From contig NZ_CP091881.1 of the NCBI RefSeq assembly GCF_022163125.1, positions 7,883,501-7,947,500 of the forward strand: a stretch of DNA of 64,000 nt. The letters run 5' to 3'. The notes under the pieces were generated by a model, which had not been told where the DNA came from, searched no databases, and saw only the letters and a program-made list of their open reading frames with translations. Below are positions 8,794-16,479 of this stretch, one piece after another. The position numbers and the translations under genes were made by a program. Source of the stretch: Paenibacillus sp. HWE-109 (GTDB lineage: Bacteria; Bacillota; Bacilli; Paenibacillales; NBRC-103111). Numbering within the stretch: the first letter of the stretch is position 1; every line of letters starts with the position of its first letter.

Positions 8794-9003
8794 ATGTGGA
8801 GTTATCTTATACCTATTCTCACGTTGATTGTGGGCTTAGTCGGCGGTTTTTTCATCGGCGTATTCTATTTGAAAAGACAGCTGGAGTCGATGCAGAACAA
8901 TCCCGAAATGCTGGCCAAAATGGCTAAGCAAATGGGCTACAACATGAATAAGCAGCAACTGAACAAAGCGCAGCAAATGATGAAAAACCAAAAATGGAAA
9001 TAA
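8794..9003 (+). CDS. yneF: YneF family (UPF0154) membrane protein
   Basis: 69 residues from ATG 8794, chosen because GCAGGGGG lies at 8778-8785; the in-frame ATG 8764 has no ribosome site. There is one membrane helix (about residues 4-26, LIPILTLIVGLVGGFFIGVF), then a basic, Met/Gln/Asn-rich cytoplasmic tail with NPEMLAKMAKQMGYN typical of the family. The function of UPF0154 proteins is not established. Confidence 0.85.
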   Translation: MWSYLIPILTLIVGLVGGFFIGVFYLKRQLESMQNNPEMLAKMAKQMGYNMNKQQLNKAQQMMKNQKWK

Positions 9004-9022
9004 GACGTTGGGTGTTAGATGA

Positions 9023-9077
9023 CCCTTCACAAGGGCTTTGCTGTCCACCGTACCAACGGCTGACAGCATGAGCCCTT
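9023..9077 (+). other. Competing hairpins upstream of the TetR gene
   Basis: AAGGGCT (9031-9037) and AGCCCTT (9071-9077) enclose GCTGTC/GACAGC, giving a long two-part stem. CCCTT (9023-9027) can instead pair with AAGGG (9031-9035). No T run follows, so this is not an ordinary terminator. Confidence 0.4.
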
Positions 9078-9139
9078 CCTATTATGGTCAGGTATGGAAG
9101 CTGTAGGACATACCAGTACTATTCAGAGGTGGCTAATCG

Positions 9140-9718
9140 ATGGCAAGCAACAAAGACCGGATCCTCGAAGCAGCGATGGTGCTGTTTCACGACCATGGCT
9201 TTCAAGGAACGGGACTGGAAGATATTTTGTCGAGCAGCGGGGTTTGTAAAAGTAATTTTTATTATCATTTTAAAAGCAAAGAAGAGCTGGGCGTGAAAGT
9301 AATTGAACGCAAGGTGCAGGAGATGCGGCAAGTCGTCTTGGAACCAAGTCTGGGCAATTCGCAATTATCGCCAAAACAGCGCGTATTGGACTTGTTCGAA
9401 AGAATGCTGAGCTTCTGTGAAGAGCACGCTTGTCGGAAAGGATGCTTCTTCGGCAACCTGGCCTTGGAGCTTAGTGACAGCTCAGAGGAGCTGCGCAAGC
9501 CGCTAAGCCGTTTTTTTAGCGAGATGGAGACTGAGGTCAAGAATTGCTTGCAAGACGGTACGAAGCGGGGGGAGCTGTCTCTGCAAGGGTTAACGCCCGT
9601 GGAGTTCGCGATGCCTATTGTATCTTTGCTGCAGGGTGGTATGCTGCTGACCAAAGCGCACAAAGATAGTAGAGCAATGCGCGACAGTATCAAGCTTCTG
9701 ACGGTTTGCATGGGGTAG
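9140..9718 (+). CDS. TetR/AcrR family regulator, LmrA/YxaF-like
   Basis: 192 residues. The helix-turn-helix is at about 24-46 (GLEDILSSSGVCKSNFYYHF). The effector domain shows GCFFGNLALELSD at about 101-113, the mark of the LmrA/YxaF-type C-terminal domain. ATG 9140 follows GAGGTGG. No obvious transporter partner lies next to it; downstream is folE, separated by only 28 bases, so the two could share a transcript. Target genes and ligand are unknown. Confidence 0.85.
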   Translation: MASNKDRILEAAMVLFHDHGFQGTGLEDILSSSGVCKSNFYYHFKSKEELGVKVIERKVQEMRQVVLEPSLGNSQLSPKQRVLDLFERMLSFCEEHACRKGCFFGNLALELSDSSEELRKPLSRFFSEMETEVKNCLQDGTKRGELSLQGLTPVEFAMPIVSLLQGGMLLTKAHKDSRAMRDSIKLLTVCMG

Positions 9719-9746
9719 AGACATAGAAAGAGGTGTGAGAGAAAAC

Positions 9747-10334
9747 ATGGCTTCAATCGATTATAAAAATAGCAGAGTTTCCGAGAATAGGGAGCTCATC
9801 GAACAGCATGTCCGGGAAATATTGAGGTTAATCGGTGAAGATGTAGATCGGGAAGGTCTGCTGGAGACTCCGGCTCGCGTCACTCGGATGTATGAAGAAA
9901 TCTTCTCCGGCTATGAAGCGAATCCCCGCGATGTATTGGGTGTGACCTTCGACGAGAAGCACGAAGAGCTGGTCATTATTAAGGACATTATTTACTACAG
10001 CCAATGTGAGCATCATATGGCGCCATTTTTCGGTAAAGTGCATATCGGTTACTTGCCAAGCGGCAAAGTGGCGGGATTAAGCAAGTTTGCCCGTCTGGTC
10101 GATGTTATTACTCGCAAGCTGCAGGTGCAGGAACGGATTACATCTGAAATTGCAGACATTCTGGATGAAGTATTGAAACCGCATGGCGTGATGGTTGTGG
10201 TGGAAGGTGAACATATGTGCATGTGCGCCAGAGGCGTGAAGAAATATGGCAGTCAGACGATTACCTCGGCGGTTCGCGGTTCATTCCGAAAAGACGCAAC
10301 ATTGCGGTCGGAATTTCTGTCATTGTTAAAATAA
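9747..10334 (+). CDS. folE: GTP cyclohydrolase I
   Basis: 195 residues from ATG 9747, preceded by AAAGAGGTG (9727-9735); an in-frame GTG at 9735 overlaps that site. The enzyme converts GTP to dihydroneopterin triphosphate, the first step of folate synthesis. Zinc ligands are in CEHHMAPF (Cys87, His90) and HMCMCARG (Cys158). The motif LSKFARLVDV and the C-terminal SAVRGSFRKD are standard. It is a complete type IA enzyme of normal length. Confidence 0.96.
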   Translation: MASIDYKNSRVSENRELIEQHVREILRLIGEDVDREGLLETPARVTRMYEEIFSGYEANPRDVLGVTFDEKHEELVIIKDIIYYSQCEHHMAPFFGKVHIGYLPSGKVAGLSKFARLVDVITRKLQVQERITSEIADILDEVLKPHGVMVVVEGEHMCMCARGVKKYGSQTITSAVRGSFRKDATLRSEFLSLLK

Positions 10335-10345
10335 GAGACTCGCGT

Positions 10346-10392
10346 AGGAATGTGCATGAAGACAGTGGTCTTGTGCGGCATTCCTTTTTTTT
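10346..10392 (+). terminator. Terminator after folE
   Basis: AGGAATG (10346-10352) pairs with CATTCCT (10379-10385), with an inner AC/GT stem, followed by eight T residues. Confidence 0.75.
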
Positions 10393-10491
10393 GTTCAGAT
10401 CGCTGGTAACGACTTGTTGCAGGGGCGACAGATATAGTATTCTTTTATAAACGTTGCAGGGATTTGGCAAAGCACTAGGGGAGGCAAACTT

Positions 10492-11811
10492 ATGAATGAC
10501 ATACGGAAATATCGGCCCGGCGAGGCCGCTTCCTCTAAAGTGAGTGAAGAACGAGATGAATTTGAACGCGACTATGCGCGGCTCATTCAGTCACCGACCT
10601 TTCGTCGGCTGCAAGGGAAGTCACAGGTGTTCGGTGCTGGTTCAGGGGACTACTATCGGACACGACTCACCCATTCGCTGGAGGTTGCACAAATTGCCAG
10701 AGAAGTGGCCAAACGTCTGGAACGCACGAATCCTTTTCTTCAAAAAAGAGAGCATCCAGGGCTCGTAATCGATCCTACTGTGGTAGAATGCGCGTCGATC
10801 GCCCATGATTTCGGTCACCCGCCTTTTGGGCACAAAGGGGAGGAAGTGCTGAACCATATTCTGCTGAAGGATCACGGCCTGAAATATGAGGGCAATGCCC
10901 AGAACTTCAGAATCCTGATGTTCCTGGAAAAAAGAGCAGGCAGTGAAAGCGGTCTGGATCTAACCGCGGCGGTACTGCTGGGGATTAATAAATATCCGTT
11001 CCTGATTGAGGAGGAAGGCAGGCTCAAAGGGGTGTACGGTTCCGAATGGGACATTATCCGTGATTTGAGAGCACAGTGGCAGATGCCGGAGGGGTGCTCC
11101 ACGCTGGAAGCCCAATTGATGGATTTGTGTGATGATATCGCCTACTCGACCCATGACATCGAAGACGGTATCCGTGCGGGGAAAATTCAAATGAACGCGA
11201 CCTTTTTTGAAGATCAGCGATTGATCCGGCATCTGGTCATGGAGATCCTGAATGATCCCAATAAGCATAAATTCGGCTGGGAGCAAGTGGATATTGAAGT
11301 CATGGTCAGACAGGTGCTGACTGATTACTTGGAGCAGTGGAAGCAGATTTTCATCGAATGCAATCGGGAAGAATCACGGACGCGCAGAGAGATGAAAGCG
11401 CGTTGGGTAAGCTCCTTCGCCAGTTGTCTGGATATTATAGATGATCCTGACCGTGGCTGGAAGAAGGTTGCCCTCGTCAAAGACGGAGCGGAGAACATGA
11501 ACATGCTGCGGACGATGGAAATTCTCAAGAAGCTCGCTTGGGTCACACTGATCAAAGATTTCCGTGTGCTGCGTCTGCAAAAACGCAGTGAAATCATCGT
11601 GGAACGCTTGTGGGACAGCTTTATCGATCAAGACAAGGGACAATGGATTATTCCGCCTGACTGGATCGACAGCTATGAGCGGCGCAAAGGCAATTGGAGC
11701 TGGCCGCGGTTCGTTGCCGATTATATTTCAGGGATGACGGATGCGTACGCGGAGAAAGTCTATGCGGAGCTGTTCGCAAGCAAGTCCGGATCGATCTACG
11801 AGATGGATTAG
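10492..11811 (+). CDS. dgt: dGTPase-like HD-domain triphosphohydrolase
   Basis: 439 residues. The HD metal centre is visible as RLTHSLEVAQIAR (His61), IAHDFGHPPFGHKGE (His105, Asp106) and DLCDDIAYSTHDIEDG. Family members hydrolyse dNTPs to deoxynucleosides and triphosphate, often with broad specificity. The start ATG 10492 follows AGGGGAGGC. It stands alone between two terminators. It is complete. Confidence 0.92.
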   Translation: MNDIRKYRPGEAASSKVSEERDEFERDYARLIQSPTFRRLQGKSQVFGAGSGDYYRTRLTHSLEVAQIAREVAKRLERTNPFLQKREHPGLVIDPTVVECASIAHDFGHPPFGHKGEEVLNHILLKDHGLKYEGNAQNFRILMFLEKRAGSESGLDLTAAVLLGINKYPFLIEEEGRLKGVYGSEWDIIRDLRAQWQMPEGCSTLEAQLMDLCDDIAYSTHDIEDGIRAGKIQMNATFFEDQRLIRHLVMEILNDPNKHKFGWEQVDIEVMVRQVLTDYLEQWKQIFIECNREESRTRREMKARWVSSFASCLDIIDDPDRGWKKVALVKDGAENMNMLRTMEILKKLAWVTLIKDFRVLRLQKRSEIIVERLWDSFIDQDKGQWIIPPDWIDSYERRKGNWSWPRFVADYISGMTDAYAEKVYAELFASKSGSIYEMD

Positions 11812-11844
11812 GCCAAAAAAATATCGACCTCATAGGCAGATACG

Positions 11845-11880
11845 AGAACGTTGACCAGTGTCAGCGTTCTTGTTCTGTTT
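11845..11880 (+). terminator. Terminator after dgt
   Basis: AGAACGTTGAC and GTCAGCGTTCT form an 11-bp stem with one T-G pair and a CAGT loop, followed by TGTTCTGTTT. Confidence 0.75.
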
Positions 11881-11915
11881 AGGGCCGATTTTATAGGGAG
11901 GAGGGAATACCAGAA

Positions 11916-12905
11916 TTAAGAGACAGGCGCCGTCGCAATGCCATTCAGGAAGTTCATCGTTTTGCGAATATAGGCTTTGGGTTCTGCCCGGTAGAGCAGT
12001 TCGTGCTGCGCTTTGGGAATGATCCATAGCTTGGATTCGGCATCTTTCTGCTGCTTGAACATATCCTCCACCATACCGTAGGGAGCTTTGTAATCCTCAG
12101 TCCCGTGGATGAAGAAGATCGGCATCGGGTAAGCAGTGGAGGTGACCTTATTATAAGGCACTTCGTGCAGGCTAACGCCGTTAAGCAGAGGGAAGAATAA
12201 ACGAACCAGCGGTAAAGATGGGAATTTGGGAACGTTCACGACCTGCTTCATATTGTGATAGAGTGTATCCGGATTCAGCAGAAAGGTGCTGTCCAGGATC
12301 ATTCCTGAGATATCATTGCCATTCTGGAGAGCGGCTTGCAGCGCGGTTCCTGCCCCCATGGAGAAGCCCCAAATATAGATGGAACCGTTGTTGGAAAGAT
12401 GCTTAACGTAATTAATAGCGCCAAGCAGTTCCTGAGATTCTTGAATACCGCCAGTCATCAATCGTTTGCTGCCAGGGTGGACATAGCCATAGTCGAACAT
12501 GAGGACATTGTAGTTTTGCAAATGAAGCTCGCGCGCCAAGTTGTAGAGCGGTACCCATAACTCTTCGCGATTGCCGCCATAGCCATGCGAGAAGATGACA
12601 GTTTTGGTCGATTGAGCGGGAATGAACCAGCCGTCCAATTGCGATGTTCCGTCCATACTCGGGAAAGTGACGCTGCTGAAAGGCAGTCCGACAGCTCTCA
12701 TCGGATCTGAATGAAGCGGGTCAATGTGCGGCCTGGCGAGCGTCCAAGCAATATAAGCATGAAAGGCAAGCAAGAGTGACAGACATAGGGTCAGGAATGA
12801 GATGAGGATGGTGAGAACCAGCCTTTTTTTGCGTAAAAGGGGTCGAGTTACGACCTCGTCAAGTGTGGGTTGCAGTGAACCAGGGGATAGAGATGTTGTT
12901 GACAT
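11916..12905 (-). CDS. Membrane-anchored alpha/beta hydrolase
   Basis: 329 residues. A basic N-terminus leads into one membrane helix (about 29-53), so the hydrolase domain is probably extracytoplasmic and tethered. The oxyanion region is SHGYGG (106-111), the nucleophile elbow GFSMGAG (Ser182), the acid in IHGTEDYKAP and the histidine in KAQHELL. This resembles the YqkD/BAAT-type esterases and peptidases. ATG 12905 follows GGAGGGAGGG. The natural substrate is not predictable. Confidence 0.85.
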   Translation of the reverse strand: MSTTSLSPGSLQPTLDEVVTRPLLRKKRLVLTILISFLTLCLSLLLAFHAYIAWTLARPHIDPLHSDPMRAVGLPFSSVTFPSMDGTSQLDGWFIPAQSTKTVIFSHGYGGNREELWVPLYNLARELHLQNYNVLMFDYGYVHPGSKRLMTGGIQESQELLGAINYVKHLSNNGSIYIWGFSMGAGTALQAALQNGNDISGMILDSTFLLNPDTLYHNMKQVVNVPKFPSLPLVRLFFPLLNGVSLHEVPYNKVTSTAYPMPIFFIHGTEDYKAPYGMVEDMFKQQKDAESKLWIIPKAQHELLYRAEPKAYIRKTMNFLNGIATAPVS

Positions 12906-13121
12906 CGCAGCACCCTCCCTCCATAAAAGTTAGTGTGAGTTATCCAAGTTGCTCTAAGAGGTCATAGGGAGAATGAATCAGGAGCGGAATTGACAAAATA
13001 TTCTGATAAGTAGTCTATTAACTTAATATTATTCTGAATGCGCTTTCAAGTCAATGAAGATGCACCAATTGTAAGGCCTCTGTAATCGTTCTGTAACAAT
13101 GGAAGAAACAGATCATTGACC

Positions 13122-13150
13122 TTTACGCATAGGGGGAGTTTGGTTATACT
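13122..13150 (+). promoter_or_regulatory. Predicted sigma-A promoter of the IclR gene
   Basis: TTTACG at 13122-13127 and TATACT at 13145-13150 are separated by 17 bases. The start would fall near 13157, immediately before the palindrome at 13163. Confidence 0.6.
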
Positions 13151-13162
13151 AGATGTAATTGG

Positions 13163-13179
13163 GTTTCATATAGTGAAAC
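13163..13179. promoter_or_regulatory. IclR-type operator candidate (autoregulatory)
   Basis: GTTTCA-TATAG-TGAAAC, a 17-bp palindrome with perfect 6-bp arms, lies just downstream of the predicted transcription start of the IclR gene. Nearly the same sequence occurs in the aconitase leader at 19233-19249. Confidence 0.6.
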
Positions 13180-13242
13180 TAATCAACTTCTTTGCACAAC
13201 TGGCATATCTTAGATATCCATATAAGGAAAGTGGTGTTCGTC

Positions 13243-13986
13243 ATGGAAGATGGCAAGCTGACCGTGCGTGCTGTAGAGCGCGCTTTAGATATTATGCTCT
13301 GTTTTACGGGGGCAACCGAGCTTACTTTAACAGAAATTGCGAGCCGCGTTGATTTGCACAAAAGCACCGTCCACCGTTTGCTTGCTTCACTGGAAGGGAA
13401 GGGCTTTGTCATGCGTGATGCCGCAACTGATAAGTACCGGCTTGGCTACCGGCTCTGGGAGCTGTCCGCCAACCTTTCCAAAGAGGGAGACCCCGGCATT
13501 ATCCTGCTGCCGGAGATGGAGCGGCTGCGCGACCAACTCGGCGAAACGATCTCGCTGTACGTCCAGGACGGCTTGCTTCGCGTGCGCATCCAAGCCGTGC
13601 AAAGCAACCAGGCTATTCGCCGCGTAGCCCCTGTCGGGGCGCGAATGCCTTTGTACGTCGGCGCCTCGAGCAAGGTGCTCGTCGCCTTCGCTGAGCCCGC
13701 GCTGCGGGAACAGCTGCTAGCCTCGGCCGACTGGCCGACAGGGCTGGACCAGCAGGCGTTCCTGCAGCAGCTCAGCGACACCAAGCTCGCTGGCTTCGCC
13801 ACGAGCGTCGAAGAGCGCGAGCCCGGTGCAGCGGCCGTGTCCGCACCGGTACTGGATCGGGGCGGCCGGCTGGTCGCCGCCCTTGCCGTTTCTGGCCCAG
13901 CGAACAGGCTGACGCTGGAGGTCATGCAAGAGCAGGCGCCGCTGATTATGGAAGCGGCGCGGCGGATGGGGACCATGCTGCGCTAG
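13243..13986 (+). CDS. IclR family transcriptional regulator
   Basis: 247 residues from ATG 13243 (AAGGAAAG at 13224-13231); the longer in-frame TTG at 13192 lies upstream of the ribosome site. The N-terminal winged helix (about residues 5-60) shows LTVRAVERALDIMLCF and TLTEIASRVDLHKSTVHRLL, as in IclR proteins. The C-terminal effector domain contains the family elements SLYVQDGLLRVRI and APVGARMPLYVGASSKVLVA. From about 13450 the coding sequence becomes very GC-rich. A palindrome at its own promoter suggests autoregulation; the matching palindrome before aconitase suggests a role in central carbon metabolism. Confidence 0.88.
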   Translation: MEDGKLTVRAVERALDIMLCFTGATELTLTEIASRVDLHKSTVHRLLASLEGKGFVMRDAATDKYRLGYRLWELSANLSKEGDPGIILLPEMERLRDQLGETISLYVQDGLLRVRIQAVQSNQAIRRVAPVGARMPLYVGASSKVLVAFAEPALREQLLASADWPTGLDQQAFLQQLSDTKLAGFATSVEEREPGAAAVSAPVLDRGGRLVAALAVSGPANRLTLEVMQEQAPLIMEAARRMGTMLR

Positions 13987-14026
13987 CGGCGACGGATGCT
14001 TATCTTCTAGGAGGTCCATACTAGAA

Positions 14027-14938
14027 GTGGGAAAGGATGTGGCAAGTATGAAGAAGACAGCCTCGATGCTGGCGATCTGGATTAGCCTTGCCAGCAATGT
14101 CGTGCTTACCGCCATCAAAATCATCGTCGGACTCACGTTCCAAAGCCAAGTGCTCATCGCCGACGGCATCCATAACGCCGGTGATGTTATCGCCTCTGCG
14201 ACGGCGTACAGCTCCATGCGCGTGTCTTCGAAGCCGGCCGATGCGGATCATCCTTATGGCCACGGCAAGGCTGAGGTGCTTGGCGCCTTTATCGTCGCGA
14301 TTATTTTGGCCGGAGCGGCCATTTATATGGGCTATCACTCCATACATGCGCTATTCGAGCCAGCGGGCGCGGCGCATTGGATCGCGTTTGTCGCAGCGGT
14401 CATCTCGCTGATCTGGAAGCAAATTCTCTATGTCTACACCATGCGCATCGGCCGCCAACTCAACAGCAAAGGCTTAATCGCTACCGCCTACGATCATTTG
14501 GCGGACGTCTATGCCTCTATTGCTGCATCCGTAGGTATCGGTTTGGCTCTGATTGGCGAGCATTTCGGCTATGCCATCCTGGCGTATGGAGATCCCGTAG
14601 CGGGGATCATCGTCTCTTTTCTGGTCTTGAAGCTGGCCTACGAAATGGGCAGAGAATCCTTCGACATTCTCATGGAGCGAAGTGTAAATTTGGATCAGAT
14701 TGAACAATACGCGGCCTTGATCCGTTCTGTACCAGAAATCAAACGCATTGACCGTTTGCGGGCGCGGGAGCATGGCCATTACATACTAGTCGACGCCAGG
14801 CTTGCCGTTCGCGGGACATTGACCATTCAAGAAGGCCATGATATCAGCCGCTCTATCAAGCAAAAAATCAAAGAAGCTCATAGCGACGTGGATGAGGTGC
14901 TCGTGCATCTGAATCCTTGGTATGAGGAATCGGTATAA
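14027..14938 (+). CDS. Cation diffusion facilitator (CDF) metal exporter
   Basis: 303 residues if started at GTG 14027, which has AGGAGGT 11 bases upstream; ATG 14048 with AAAGGA is an equally usable alternative and gives 296. There are six membrane helices and metal-site motifs ADGIHNAGDV (helix 2) and DHPYGHGKAE, then YDHLADVYAS (helix 5). The cytoplasmic C-terminal domain (about 215-300) has the usual alpha-beta dimer fold with a conserved late His. It exports divalent metal such as Zn or Mn by proton exchange; the exact metal cannot be read from sequence. Confidence 0.9.
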   Translation: MGKDVASMKKTASMLAIWISLASNVVLTAIKIIVGLTFQSQVLIADGIHNAGDVIASATAYSSMRVSSKPADADHPYGHGKAEVLGAFIVAIILAGAAIYMGYHSIHALFEPAGAAHWIAFVAAVISLIWKQILYVYTMRIGRQLNSKGLIATAYDHLADVYASIAASVGIGLALIGEHFGYAILAYGDPVAGIIVSFLVLKLAYEMGRESFDILMERSVNLDQIEQYAALIRSVPEIKRIDRLRAREHGHYILVDARLAVRGTLTIQEGHDISRSIKQKIKEAHSDVDEVLVHLNPWYEESV

Positions 14939-14943
14939 AAGCT

Positions 14944-14984
14944 AAGCTATCCGGCAGGTTGAAGAACCTGGGGATAGCTTTTTT
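14944..14984 (+). terminator. Terminator after the CDF gene
   Basis: AAGCTATCC (14944-14952) pairs with GGATAGCTT (14972-14980) around an inner AGGTT/AACCT stem and is followed by TTTT. Confidence 0.85.
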
Positions 14985-15132
14985 GTGCTAACAGAGATGC
15001 TGACTTATGCGCTTGTTGTCGAGGGAATGGGAAAATTAACGTATGTCACGGTGAGGGCCAACAGCGCAAACTCGGGATCAGAGTCATTTTCCAACATTTG
15101 AATAAGCGTCCATCTACCCGAACCCGTAAAAG

Positions 15133-15448
15133 GGAACACGTGGGAGCGGTTAAGAATGAAATACAGCGTTACAGCTAGGGTAGTAGGTGAGAACTAGCTT
15201 TTAACGCTGAAAAACAGCGTTAAACCAACAGAGCTCACGTGGAAAGGAACACGTGGGAGCAGTTAAGAATGAAATACAGCGTTACAGCTAGGGTAGCAGG
15301 TGAAAACTGGCTTTTAACGCTGAAAAACAGCGTTAAACCAAAAGATCTCATGTGGAAAGGAACAAACAGGTGCAGTTAAGAATGAAATACAGCGTTACAG
15401 CTAGGGTAGCAGGTGAGAACTAATTTTTAACGCTGAAAAACAGCGTTA
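15133..15448. repeat. Tandem 113-bp palindrome array (about 2.8 units)
   Basis: Units start at 15133, 15246 and 15359 and are nearly identical. Each holds three alternating arms: CAGCGTTA, then TAACGCTG, then CAGCGTTA (first unit: 15164-15171, 15202-15209, 15215-15222). The middle arm can pair with either neighbour. Pairing with the upstream arm is extended by AGCTAG/CTAGCT. The rest of 14985-15504 has no gene that I can support. Confidence 0.9.
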
Positions 15449-15504
15449 TGAGCATGCGAACTGGCGAAGAGAGGGGCGCAAGGGAGTAGCTAAGACTGAA
15501 AGGC

Positions 15505-15546
15505 AAAAAAAACCGTCAGGGGACTACTTATCCCTCTGACGGTTTT
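15505..15546 (-). terminator. Terminator of the SleB-like gene
   Basis: AACCGTCAG (15511-15519) and CTGACGGTT (15536-15543) pair. On the minus strand the stem is followed by a run of T residues. On the plus strand TTTTC follows, so it may act both ways. Confidence 0.85.
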
Positions 15547-15560
15547 CTGTATACCACATA

Positions 15561-16220
15561 TTACTTCGCAAAGATGTGATGACCAATCCGCACGGTTTGC
15601 GGACGTGACCAGATCCAGGCGCTAGTCGCTGTTTCTGGATTAAAGTAGTAGGTCGCTCCTTTGGTTGGGTCCCAGCCGCGTACGGCGTCCTGTGCAGCCT
15701 TGTAGGCGGTGCTGTCCGGCGTTAGCCAGTATTGGCCGTCACTTACTGCTGTGAACGCTCCTGGGGCAAATACAATGCCCTCAATCGTGTTGGCATACTG
15801 ACTCGACTTCAAGCGATTCATGACCACAGCTGCGACAGCGACTTGTCCTTCGTAGGATTCACCGCGTGCTTCGCTGTAGACCACTCTAGCCAAAACGTCC
15901 AGATCTTCTTGATTCACGGAGTATTTACGCAAACTCTGCCACGTATTCGCTCCAACAAGACCATCAACGGTTAAGCCATAATTATATTGAAAATTACGAA
16001 CAGCCGCGGCAGTTACAGGACCGTACTTGCCATCCACCGGCTGTGTATAATAGCCTAACATTTTTAGACGAAACTGTGCGTCCCATACGTCTCCGTTTTG
16101 AGTACCTAACTGTAAGGTAGCCTCTGCCGCGTAAGTCGGTTGGCTGAACTGGCTTGTAGTATACCCTAACCCGATCGACGCGAACAGCATGACTAAGACG
16201 AGCTTTTTCAATGTGTTCAT
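15561..16220 (-). CDS. sleB: SleB-type cell wall hydrolase with peptidoglycan-binding domain
   Basis: 219 residues. A signal peptide (about 1-31, hydrophobic VLVMLFASIGLGY, cleavage near TYA-A) is followed by a peptidoglycan-binding 1 domain (44-98, QFRLKMLGYY and VDGLVGANTWQSL). A Hydrolase_2/SleB domain (109-219) has the catalytic glutamate region VVYSEARGESYEGQ and AVAAVVMNRL. SleB enzymes are lytic transglycosylases acting on spore cortex, but the promoter seen here (16247-16275) looks like a vegetative sigma-A type, so a role in ordinary wall turnover is possible. ATG 16220 follows AAAGGGGAG. Confidence 0.88.
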   Translation of the reverse strand: MNTLKKLVLVMLFASIGLGYTTSQFSQPTYAAEATLQLGTQNGDVWDAQFRLKMLGYYTQPVDGKYGPVTAAAVRNFQYNYGLTVDGLVGANTWQSLRKYSVNQEDLDVLARVVYSEARGESYEGQVAVAAVVMNRLKSSQYANTIEGIVFAPGAFTAVSDGQYWLTPDSTAYKAAQDAVRGWDPTKGATYYFNPETATSAWIWSRPQTVRIGHHIFAK

Positions 16221-16246
16221 CGTTCATCTCCCCTTTCGCTCTACCC

Positions 16247-16275
16247 AGTATAGTAGGGGACAAGGGCAGGCTCAA
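16247..16275 (-). promoter_or_regulatory. Predicted sigma-A promoter of the SleB-like gene
   Basis: On the minus strand TTGAGC (16275-16270), a 17-base spacer and TATACT (16252-16247) lie about 30 bases before the start codon. Confidence 0.55.
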
Positions 16276-16399
16276 CCCGCAGTATTTGGAAATGTAAGTA
16301 AATCACTTGGGGCTCTAAGGGTTCAGCGTATGACATAAGTTTGAAAAAAACGCTTTCACAACCAGATGAGCCTGTAAGCAGGCGCGTCATATCCAAAAT

Positions 16400-16435
16400 A
16401 AAAAATCCGGAAATGCCATAAGGCATTCCCGGATT
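16400..16435 (-). terminator. Terminator of the aconitase gene
   Basis: AATCCGG-AATGCC and GGCATT-CCGGATT form a stem of about 14 bp with loop TTAT. Read on the minus strand it ends in TTTTTTATTTT. Confidence 0.85.
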
Positions 16436-16479
16436 TGGTGTGCATACATGTGTGTGTGTTTTGCGTGTTGTAAACTGAA

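Larger units (their letters stand above)
12906..13242. other. Intergenic region between divergent hydrolase and IclR genes
   Basis: An AT-rich spacer. Its right half holds the IclR promoter and palindrome described separately. A cre-like half site GCGCTTTCA lies near 13040. I see no gene in it. Confidence 0.6.

Noticed and set aside
15133..15448. CRISPR array
   Set aside because: The whole 113-bp unit is repeated, including what would be the spacers.
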